Source: an uncultured Nostocoides sp. (GTDB lineage Bacteria; Actinomycetota; Actinomycetes; Actinomycetales; Dermatophilaceae). Taken from it: a stretch of 13,484 nucleotides of DNA. This document shows positions 4,815-11,104 of the stretch, piece by piece; the first letter of the stretch is position 1; the number at the start of each line of letters is the position of its first letter. Location of the stretch: contig CAKZIH010000277.1 of assembly GCA_936931335.1 (NCBI GenBank), forward strand, positions 1-13,484, in the 5' to 3' direction. A program made the position numbers and the translations under genes. Under the pieces are notes generated by a model. The model ran no database searches, was not told where the DNA came from, and worked only from the letters and a program-made list of their open reading frames with translations.

Positions 4815-6097
4815 CAGCTTCGGATGTGCCCGTCGCCCTCGACGACCCATTTGGTCGTCGTCAGTTCCGGCAGCGCCATCGGGCCGCGGGCGTGCAACTT
4901 CTGGGTGGAAATGCCGATCTCCGCGCCGAACCCGAACTCGCCACCGTCGGTGAAGCGCGTCGAGGCGTTGACCATCACCACGGCGGCATCCACCTCGGAG
5001 CTCCAGCGGCGGGCCGCCCCGCGGGCCTCGGTGACGATGGCCTCGGTATGACCCGAGCCATACCGGCCCACGTGCTCCAGCGCGCCGCCCAGGGAGTCCA
5101 CGACCGCGACGCTCATCTCCAGCGCGTGATATTCGGTCGCATAGTCCGCATCGCTCGCCTGCGCCCAGGGCACCCCGGCCGCCTCGGCGATCGTCCCCGC
5201 CGCCGCATCCGTATGCAGCACCACCCCCGCCCCGGCCAGCTCGGTGAGCGCCTTGGGCAGGAAGTCCTCGGCGATTTCTCGGTGCACGAGAAGGGATTCC
5301 GCGGCATTGCAGACGCTGGGGCGGTGGGTCTTGGAGTTGACGGTGATCGCCAGCGCCTTGTCCAGGTCCGCGGCGGCGTCGACATAGACATGGCAGTTGC
5401 CGACGCCAGTCTCGATCACCGGCACCGTGGAGTTCTCCACCACGCTCTGGATCAGCTCGGCGCCGCCGCGTGGGATGAGCAAGTCCACCTGACCACGCGC
5501 GGTCATCAGCGCCCGGACTGCGTCGTGGCCACCGCCGTCGAGCAGGCCGATGGCATCGGGATTGCGCCCCTGGGCAGCCAGCGCCTCGCGCAGCACCGCG
5601 ACCAGCACCCGGTTGCTGCTCGCCGCCGCGGACCCCCCGCGCAGGATCACCGCATTGCCGGACTTCAGTGCCAGCGCGGCGGCGTCGACCGTGACATTGG
5701 GCCGCGCCTCGTAGATCATCCCGAGCACGCCCATGGGCACCCGGACCTGCCGGATCTGCAGGCCATTGGCCAGGGTGGCACCCCGGACGATCTCCCCAAC
5801 CGGGTCGGGCAGGCCGGCGATGGCCCGCACCGCATCGGCGATCGCGCCGACCCGCTCGGGGGTGAGGGTGAGCCGGTCGAGCAGGCTCTCGCTCATCCCG
5901 CCCTCGCGGCCGCGGTCTAGGTCCTCGGCGTTGGCGGCGACGATGCGCGCGTTTGCGGCATCCAGGGCGTCGGCGAGCGCCCGGAGCGCCGCGTCCTTGT
6001 CGGCCCGGGTCAGCAGGGCGAGTTCGCGGGCGGCGACGCGCGCCGCGGCGGCCAGCCCGGCGACGAGCTCGCGTGCCTCGGAGGCGGGTATCGACAT
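4814..6097 (-). CDS. proA: Gamma-glutamyl phosphate reductase ProA
   Basis: ProA reduces gamma-glutamyl phosphate with NADPH to glutamate semialdehyde, the second step of proline synthesis. The 427-residue length is normal. Visible signatures are PMGVLGMIYEARPNVTVDA (121-139), the LIPRGG block (207-212), ETGVGNCHVY (229-238), and the active-site cysteine C263 in HRPSVCNAAE. The C-terminal GAEIGISTQKLHARGPM is diagnostic. The ATG at 6097 starts MSIPASEARE; upstream residues are Arg/Gly-rich and not family-like. A TACCCT -10 box ends 7 nt before it and no Shine-Dalgarno is seen, pointing to a leaderless mRNA. proA is separated from proB by three unrelated genes, so the two proline genes are transcribed independently here, and proA is divergent from pdxY. 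Confidence 0.97.
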   Translation of the reverse strand: MSIPASEARELVAGLAAAARVAARELALLTRADKDAALRALADALDAANARIVAANAEDLDRGREGGMSESLLDRLTLTPERVGAIADAVRAIAGLPDPVGEIVRGATLANGLQIRQVRVPMGVLGMIYEARPNVTVDAAALALKSGNAVILRGGSAAASSNRVLVAVLREALAAQGRNPDAIGLLDGGGHDAVRALMTARGQVDLLIPRGGAELIQSVVENSTVPVIETGVGNCHVYVDAAADLDKALAITVNSKTHRPSVCNAAESLLVHREIAEDFLPKALTELAGAGVVLHTDAAAGTIAEAAGVPWAQASDADYATEYHALEMSVAVVDSLGGALEHVGRYGSGHTEAIVTEARGAARRWSSEVDAAVVMVNASTRFTDGGEFGFGAEIGISTQKLHARGPMALPELTTTKWVVEGDGHIRS

Positions 6098-6104
6098 ACG
6101 GCCC

Positions 6105-6110
6105 AGGGTA
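6105..6110 (-). promoter_or_regulatory. -10 box (TACCCT) of proA, leaderless type
   Basis: On the minus strand TACCCT fits TANNNT and ends 7 nt before the proA ATG. There is no Shine-Dalgarno. It lies in the 79-bp divergent gap shared with pdxY. No good -35 hexamer is visible. Confidence 0.5.
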
Positions 6111-6164
6111 TGCCGCGCACCCGGTTCACCGCCGCCGCGTCCGGCCCCGGCGCGGGCGGTGCGG

Positions 6165-6170
6165 CACAAT
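6165..6170 (+). promoter_or_regulatory. -10-like box (CACAAT) of pdxY
   Basis: CACAAT matches the -10 consensus at four of six positions and ends 6 nt before the GTG start at 6177. The GGGAG between them abuts the start codon too closely to be a normal ribosome binding site, so a leaderless start is the simpler reading. Confidence 0.35.
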
Positions 6171-6176
6171 CGGGAG

Positions 6177-7031
6177 GTGACCACGATCGTCTCCATTCAG
6201 TCCGCCGTCGCCTACGGCCACGTCGGCAACTCGGCCGCCGTCTTCCCGCTCCAGCGTCTCGGGGTCGAGGTGTGGCCGGTGTACACGGTGAATTTCTCCA
6301 ACCACACCGGGTATGGCGCCTGGCGCGGTCCGATGATCCCCGCCGCCGATGTGCGCGAGGTGCTCACCGGGATGGAGGAGCGCGAGGCGTTCGGCGAGGT
6401 CGACGCGGTGCTCTCCGGCTATCAGGGCGGCACCGAGATCGGCGACGTGATCCTCGATGCGGTGGCCCGGGTCAAGGCCGCCAACCCGAAGGCGATCTAT
6501 GCCTGCGACCCGGTGATGGGCAATGCCAAGAGCGGCTGCTTCGTGCACCCGGATATCCCCGTGCTGCTGCGCGAGCGGGTGGTCCCCCAGGCCGACCTGA
6601 TCACGCCGAACCAGTTCGAGCTGGGCTTCCTGACCGGCACCGAACCGGAGACCCTCGAGGACACGCTCGCGGCGGTGGACAAGGCCCGCGAGATGGGCCC
6701 CGCCACCGTGTTGGTGACCAGCGTCCTGCGTCCCGACCGCGAACCCGACACCATCGAGATGCTCGCCGTCCACGGCGACGAGGCGTGGCTGGTACAGACC
6801 CCGCAGCTGCCGCTGAAGGCCAATGGCTCCGGTGATGTCACCGCGGCCCTGTTCACCGCGCACCTGCTGGAAACCGGCCGCCCCGACATCGCGCTGGCCC
6901 GCACCGTGTCCAGCGTGTATGCGCTGCTCAAGCGCACCCTCGACTCCGGCCGCCGCGAGCTGCAACTCGTGCAGAGCCAGGCCGAGATCGCCAACCCCGC
7001 CTGCGAGTTCACCCCCCGCCGGGTGCGCTGA
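6177..7031 (+). CDS. pdxY: Pyridoxal kinase PdxY
   Basis: PdxY phosphorylates pyridoxal (and relatives) with ATP to give PLP in the vitamin B6 salvage pathway. It is a ribokinase-superfamily enzyme. At 284 residues the length is normal. The N-terminus TIVSIQSAVAYGHVGNSAAV and the NFSNHTGYG segment (39-47) match the PdxY substrate pocket. ACDPVMGNAKSGC (109-121) includes C121, equivalent to E. coli Cys122 that binds pyridoxal. The catalytic GSGD motif is at 217-220 (D220). The GTG at 6177 is chosen because SIQS falls at the family position; the open frame upstream is antisense to proA. It is divergent from proA and convergent with the MFS gene. In E. coli the family is PdxY rather than PdxK by the SIQS/CDPVMG pattern. 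Confidence 0.95.
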   Translation: MTTIVSIQSAVAYGHVGNSAAVFPLQRLGVEVWPVYTVNFSNHTGYGAWRGPMIPAADVREVLTGMEEREAFGEVDAVLSGYQGGTEIGDVILDAVARVKAANPKAIYACDPVMGNAKSGCFVHPDIPVLLRERVVPQADLITPNQFELGFLTGTEPETLEDTLAAVDKAREMGPATVLVTSVLRPDREPDTIEMLAVHGDEAWLVQTPQLPLKANGSGDVTAALFTAHLLETGRPDIALARTVSSVYALLKRTLDSGRRELQLVQSQAEIANPACEFTPRRVR

Positions 7032-7058
7032 CGCTGGTCACCAGTTTCTCTCCGGCTG

Positions 7059-7120
7059 CCGGAACCTTGCGCTTCCCCCCACTTTGCAGCAGAGGGTGAG
7101 CGCAAGTTTCCCGGGGGAAG
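7059..7120. terminator. Extended inverted repeat between convergent pdxY and MFS genes (probable two-way terminator)
   Basis: The arms 7059-7079 and 7094-7114 are imperfect reverse complements with the perfect core CTTGCGCT (7066-7073)/AGCGCAAG (7099-7106). A second perfect pair, CTTCCCCC (7072-7079)/GGGGGAAG (7113-7120), interlocks with the first, so two exclusive folds or a pseudoknot are possible. There is no long T tract on either side, which is common for actinobacterial terminators. Position between convergent genes supports termination. From 7121 to 7171 I see nothing else. Confidence 0.5.
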
Positions 7121-7171
7121 GTATGGGGCGTCGCGCGAAATCAGCGCGCCCCGCGGCCCCAGCGCCGCCGG

Positions 7172-8599
7172 TCAGCCGACCGGCGCGCCGTCCAGGCGTC
7201 GGCCGACCAGGGTGGTCCCCGCCGCCAGCACCAACCCGACCACCACGATGGCCACCACCGGCGCGGCCGTCAGCGAGTCCGCGGCCCGGGCCACGAACGC
7301 CCCACCCAGCGCCGTGGTGATCGCCACCCCGACCGAGGCCGCGACGGTGCGGGCGGCGGCATACCGGCCCAACTCCTCGGCGTCGACCATGGTGACGATC
7401 TCGGTCGCCAGGACATTGCTGATCACGCCCATGCCCAGCGCCGCGAGGGCAAAGAGCGCCATCCCGGCCGCCAGGTTGACCCGATCCAGCGCCAGCAGCA
7501 GCGGTCCGAGCGCACCGAGGGTCATCAACCCCATACCGGTGGCGGCGAGCGTGCCGGGAGTGGCGCGTGCCCGGATCGCCAGACGGCTGACGACATTCGA
7601 GCCCAGGGCCCAAAAGACCCCGGTCACGCTCAGGCTCAGGCCGGCCAGCACCGCCGGTTCGTCGCGCACGGACGTGAGCAGCAGCGGCAGGTAACCGCCG
7701 AGGGCGGCGAATGCGCCATTGCACAGCAGGGTGAGCATGACGTTGGCCGGCGCGCCGGGCGCGAGACGGATCGCCCCGGCCGGCAGGGCGTGCGCCAGCC
7801 GGATGCCGATCAGTACCAGCGCGCCGACAGTCGCCACCAGCGCCACCCGAGACCCGCTCACCAGCGCCGCCGAACCCCAGGTCAGCACCCCGATTCCCAC
7901 CGCCACCGCGGCCGCCGCGGCGACGCTGCTGCGCTCGGCCTGCGACCAGGGCCGGTCCTCGCGCCCCAGCGCCTGAGCAAGCACCGGCCGCAGCGCGAGC
8001 ACCGCGGGGAGGGCCAACACCAGGGCCACTAGGAAGGCCGCCCGCCAACCCCAGAGCTGCGCGATCCCGCCGGCGATCCCCGGTCCGATCAGCGACGGCA
8101 GGATCCAGGCCGTGGAAAAGGCAGCAAAAAGCTTGCCGCGCACCGCATCCGGCAACAGATCGGCAACCAGCACGATCAGCCCCACATCGAGCAGCCCCTC
8201 CCCCATCCCGGACAGCGCGCGGCCCACGACGAAGACCCAGATGCCCGGCGCCAATCCCGACATCAACTGGGCGACGACGACCAGCACCAGCCCGGCGATC
8301 AGTACCCGGCGCGGACCCACATGATCGGTCCACGCCCCAGCCGCCGCCGAGGCCACGAGGAAGGTCACCGCCGGCATGGCGGAGGCCAGCCCGAACCAGC
8401 GCAGCGCCCCAAAGTCTTCCGCGACCAGCGGCAGGACTGTGGTGATGGACCGGTTCTCGTATGCCGCCAGGGTCACCAGGAGCAGCGCCGCGATCGTGAT
8501 CGCCCGGTAGCGCCGCGAGAAGATCCCGGCCGGCGTCCGGTCCGCGGTGTCGGTCCGCTCGGGGCTGGGTTCGTTGGCGTGCACGGGCAGGTGCAACAC
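7172..8599 (-). CDS. 14-TM MFS transporter, DHA2-like drug/proton antiporter
   Basis: This 475-residue protein has about 14 hydrophobic segments, which fits the DHA2 type of the major facilitator superfamily. TM1 holds AAYENRSITTVLPLV, with a buried Glu. Loop 2-3 has the family motif A in the form GAWTDHVGPRRVL (about 87-99). TM5 has the PSLIGPGIAG motif C-like segment (about 168-177), seen in antiporters. Such proteins usually export drugs or toxic metabolites with proton exchange; substrate unknown. GTG at 8599 gives the longest form; a GTG at 8584 is equally possible, as the first 20 residues are polar and unconserved. It shares a 66-bp divergent gap with the sugar dehydrogenase gene. No regulator gene is adjacent. 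Confidence 0.88.
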   Translation of the reverse strand: MLHLPVHANEPSPERTDTADRTPAGIFSRRYRAITIAALLLVTLAAYENRSITTVLPLVAEDFGALRWFGLASAMPAVTFLVASAAAGAWTDHVGPRRVLIAGLVLVVVAQLMSGLAPGIWVFVVGRALSGMGEGLLDVGLIVLVADLLPDAVRGKLFAAFSTAWILPSLIGPGIAGGIAQLWGWRAAFLVALVLALPAVLALRPVLAQALGREDRPWSQAERSSVAAAAAVAVGIGVLTWGSAALVSGSRVALVATVGALVLIGIRLAHALPAGAIRLAPGAPANVMLTLLCNGAFAALGGYLPLLLTSVRDEPAVLAGLSLSVTGVFWALGSNVVSRLAIRARATPGTLAATGMGLMTLGALGPLLLALDRVNLAAGMALFALAALGMGVISNVLATEIVTMVDAEELGRYAAARTVAASVGVAITTALGGAFVARAADSLTAAPVVAIVVVGLVLAAGTTLVGRRLDGAPVG

Positions 8600-8665
8600 C
8601 CGCGCGCCGGGAATTCATCCGCACGCTCACCGTCCCGGTGGCGGCAATCGGCCGCGGCCAGCAAG
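8600..8665. promoter_or_regulatory. Divergent promoter gap between MFS and sugar dehydrogenase genes
   Basis: Both genes read outward from this 66-bp gap, so promoters for both should lie here. The only AT-richer patches are GAATTCAT (8611-8618) and GGCAATCGG (near 8643-8651). Neither gives a convincing -10, and no clear ribosome binding site precedes either start. The call rests on position. Confidence 0.3.
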
Positions 8666-9907
8666 ATGTCCGGCATGCCCGGTGCCCTCCCCCTGGCCCT
8701 GTCCACTTTGCTCAGCGCCGGCCTCGCGGCCGGCGCTTCTTGTGCCGCCCCCGCGAGCGCGCTGAACGCGCCGCCGGCCGCCACCCCGGCGAGCGCCCCC
8801 ACCTCCGCAAGCCCTACCGCCGCCGACTCGACCCGCGCTGAAGCGCCGACGCTGCAGGTGGACGTGCTGCATACCGGCCTGGACATCCCGTGGGAGATCC
8901 AGTTCATCAACTCCACGCAATACCTGCTCACCGAGCGCCCCGCCCGGATCTGGCTGGGCAATATCGACCCCGCGATCCCACTCAAGCGCGTCGCCGCCAA
9001 CCTCAGCGACGTCTGGGTGAGCAAGGAGAAGGGGTTGCTGGGCATGGCCGTCGACCCGGCCTTCGCGACTAACCGCACCTTCTACACCTGCCAGTCGAAC
9101 CGCGCCGCCAGCGACTTCCGGGTGATCCGTTGGCGGCTGGCGGCCAACGGCGTCGGCGCCACCCGCGTCGGCAAGCCGCTGATCGCCGGGATCCCGACTG
9201 GCCGGATGCACGCCGGTTGCCGGGTACTCGTCGCCCCGGATAAGAGCGTATATGTGACCACCGGGGACGCTGCCGACGGCCTGGCCCCGCAGACCCTGAC
9301 CAACCTTGGTGGCAAGATCCTGCGCGTCAACCGCGACGGCTCGATCCCGGCGACCAATCCGTTCGCCGGCCGCACTGGCCCGATCCGGTATGTCTGGAAC
9401 TGGGGCCACCGTAATGTCCAAGGCCTGGCCGTGCGGCCGGGCACCAGCCAGATGTTCAGCGCCGAGCACGGACCGGACATGGACGACGAGGTCAACCGGG
9501 TGCTCAAGGCCAGCAACTATGGCTGGGACCCGCGGTTCGCCGATGGCACGCCCGGCTACAACCAGGACGTCCCGATGACCGACACCATCAAGTTCCCGAA
9601 TGCGGTCCCGGCGATCTGGTCGTCGGGTTTCCCGACCCGCGCCACCAGCGGTATGGAGTTCGTCACCGGCCCCCAGTGGGGCAGCTACACCGGGACCCTG
9701 TGGGTGGCGCTGCTCAAGGATTCGGGCGTGATGGCGCTCTCGCTCACCCCGACCGGCACCGTCGCCGCCGTTGCGGACGTCCCCGAGTTGGCCGGCACCC
9801 ATGGCCGGCTGCGCACCATTCGCCGCGCCCCGGATGGCTCGCTCTATGTGCTGACGGCGAATGGCGGTGGGCAGGACAAGGTGCTGCGGGTCACCGCGCT
9901 CGGCTGA
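8666..9907 (+). CDS. Exported PQQ-type soluble aldose/sorbosone dehydrogenase (GSDH family)
   Basis: This 413-residue protein is a six-bladed beta-propeller of the glucose/sorbosone dehydrogenase family, which oxidises sugars outside the cytoplasm with PQQ. Landmarks: IPWEIQF (74-80), LLTERPARIW (87-96), KGLLGMAVDPAF (122-133), the catalytic-His region RMHAGCRVLVAPD (180-192, H182), SVYVTTGD (194-201), GGKILRVNRDG (215-225), and WNWGHRNVQGLAV (245-257) with AEHGPDMDDEVNRV (266-279), where most members have GPRGGDE. The first 26 residues are a hydrophobic signal-like segment ending AAGASC, possibly a weak lipobox with C26, though the n-region has no positive charge. An Ala/Pro/Ser/Thr linker (27-60) follows. 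C142 and C185 might pair. No PQQ synthesis genes are in the window, so cofactor supply is unknown. The ATG at 8675 is an alternative start. Confidence 0.88.
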   Translation: MSGMPGALPLALSTLLSAGLAAGASCAAPASALNAPPAATPASAPTSASPTAADSTRAEAPTLQVDVLHTGLDIPWEIQFINSTQYLLTERPARIWLGNIDPAIPLKRVAANLSDVWVSKEKGLLGMAVDPAFATNRTFYTCQSNRAASDFRVIRWRLAANGVGATRVGKPLIAGIPTGRMHAGCRVLVAPDKSVYVTTGDAADGLAPQTLTNLGGKILRVNRDGSIPATNPFAGRTGPIRYVWNWGHRNVQGLAVRPGTSQMFSAEHGPDMDDEVNRVLKASNYGWDPRFADGTPGYNQDVPMTDTIKFPNAVPAIWSSGFPTRATSGMEFVTGPQWGSYTGTLWVALLKDSGVMALSLTPTGTVAAVADVPELAGTHGRLRTIRRAPDGSLYVLTANGGGQDKVLRVTALG

Positions 9908-9910
9908 GGC

Positions 9911-11104
9911 TCAGCGCAGGACGAGGTTGTCCCGGTGGATGACCTCACGGGCATACTCCGGGCCGAGGGCGTCGGCGAGTTCGCGGGTGGAGCGGCCGAT
10001 CAGGCGCGGCAGGTCGACGGCGTCATAACCGACCAGGCCACGCGCCAGGACCGTCCCGTCCGGGCCGGCCACATCCACCGCGTCGCCGTCCACGAACGCC
10101 CCGTCCACGGCGACGATCCCGGCAGGCAGCAGGGATTTGCCGCGCTCAACCAGCGCCCGGACCGCGCCCGCGTCGACGTGCAAGACCCCGCGCGGAGTCG
10201 TCGCGTGGGCAATCCACAGCTTGCGGCTGCGCTTGCCCTCGGCGCCGGGCACAAAAATCGTGCCCACGTCTTTCCCGCTCAAACCGGCGCCCACCGCGGT
10301 CGCGGCGCACAGCAGCGCGGTTACCCCGGCCGAGTTCGCGATCGCCGCGGCCTCCACCTTGGTAGCCATCCCGCCGGTACCCACCGACGAACCCGAGCCG
10401 CCGATGCGCACCTGCTCCAAGTCGGCGGCGGAAGTGACCAGCGGGATGCGCTGGGTGCCGGGCTCGCTGGGCGGACCGTCATACAGGCCGTCGACATCGG
10501 TGAGCAGGACGAGCGCCTGCGCGCGCACCAGGTGCGAGACCAGTGCCGCGAGCCGGTCGTTGTCGCCGAACCGGATCTCGTGAGTGGCCACCGTGTCGTT
10601 CTCGTTGACGATGGGCACGATGCCCAGCTCCAGCAGTCGCTCCAGGGTGCGGCGGGCGTTGGTGTAGTGACTGCGGCGGGTGACATCGTCGGCGGTCAGC
10701 AACACCTGCCCGACCGTGAGCCCGTATGCCGCGAACGCCCGCGAGTAGGCCGCCATCAGCGCCCCCTGGCCCACGCTGGCCGCGGCCTGCTGGGTGGCCA
10801 GGTCGCGGGGGCGTTGGCTCAGACCCAGCGGGCCGATCCCGGCCGCGATGGCACCCGAGGAGACCAAGACCACGCTGTCCCCGCGCAGCCGGCGCTGCGC
10901 CAGCGCTTCGACCAGGGCGTCGATGCGGGCCGGGTCGAGCCGGCGCCCGTCGTCGGTGGTGAGCGAGGACGACCCGACCTTGACCACAATCCGGCCGGGT
11001 CCGCTGATCCGGGACCGGGCTGCCGCCAGCGGGTCTGGGTTCACCGGCTCTGGGTTCACCCGGTCGGGGTCCACCCGGTCGGGGTTCACCCGGTCGAGCG
11101 TCAT
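9911..11104 (-). CDS. proB: Glutamate 5-kinase ProB with PUA domain and repeated N-terminal extension
   Basis: ProB phosphorylates glutamate on the gamma carboxyl, the feedback-inhibited first step of proline synthesis. An amino-acid-kinase domain begins at IVVKVGSSSL (39-48) and includes VLVSSGAIAAG, the NENDTV and FGDNDRLAALV segments, LLTDVDGLY and GTGGMATKVEAA. A PUA domain fills the last 80 or so residues. The length of 397 exceeds the usual 365-375 because residues 4-23 are four D-R-V-N-P-type repeats (15-bp DNA repeats). The ATG at 11104 overlaps the obgE stop (ATGA), so it is translationally coupled. No start codon fits better near the kinase core except internal GTGs within the repeats. 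Its stop lies 3 bp from the convergent sugar dehydrogenase stop. proA is not adjacent. Confidence 0.96.
   Translation of the reverse strand: MTLDRVNPDRVDPDRVNPEPVNPDPLAAARSRISGPGRIVVKVGSSSLTTDDGRRLDPARIDALVEALAQRRLRGDSVVLVSSGAIAAGIGPLGLSQRPRDLATQQAAASVGQGALMAAYSRAFAAYGLTVGQVLLTADDVTRRSHYTNARRTLERLLELGIVPIVNENDTVATHEIRFGDNDRLAALVSHLVRAQALVLLTDVDGLYDGPPSEPGTQRIPLVTSAADLEQVRIGGSGSSVGTGGMATKVEAAAIANSAGVTALLCAATAVGAGLSGKDVGTIFVPGAEGKRSRKLWIAHATTPRGVLHVDAGAVRALVERGKSLLPAGIVAVDGAFVDGDAVDVAGPDGTVLARGLVGYDAVDLPRLIGRSTRELADALGPEYAREVIHRDNLVLR
11036..11095 (-). repeat. 15-bp tandem repeat inside the start of proB
   Basis: Read on the minus strand, four units follow: GACCGGGTGAACCCC, GACCGGGTGGACCCC, GACCGGGTGAACCCA and GAGCCGGTGAACCCA. 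A decayed fifth starts with GACCC. They encode D-R-V-N-P, D-R-V-D-P, D-R-V-N-P and E-P-V-N-P. The near-identity at third positions shows recent duplication. The unit resembles the 16-bp array at 4024-4135 (GACCGGCTGAGACTCA register). Confidence 0.9.

Noticed and set aside
7038..8630. 530-residue minus-strand open frame in another frame of the MFS gene
   Set aside because: Product is Gly/Arg/Ala-rich, with no hydrophobic segments; the other frame gives 14 membrane helices.
8627..9802. 391-residue minus-strand open frame antisense to the sugar dehydrogenase
   Set aside because: No recognisable motifs, while the plus strand shows clear GSDH signatures.
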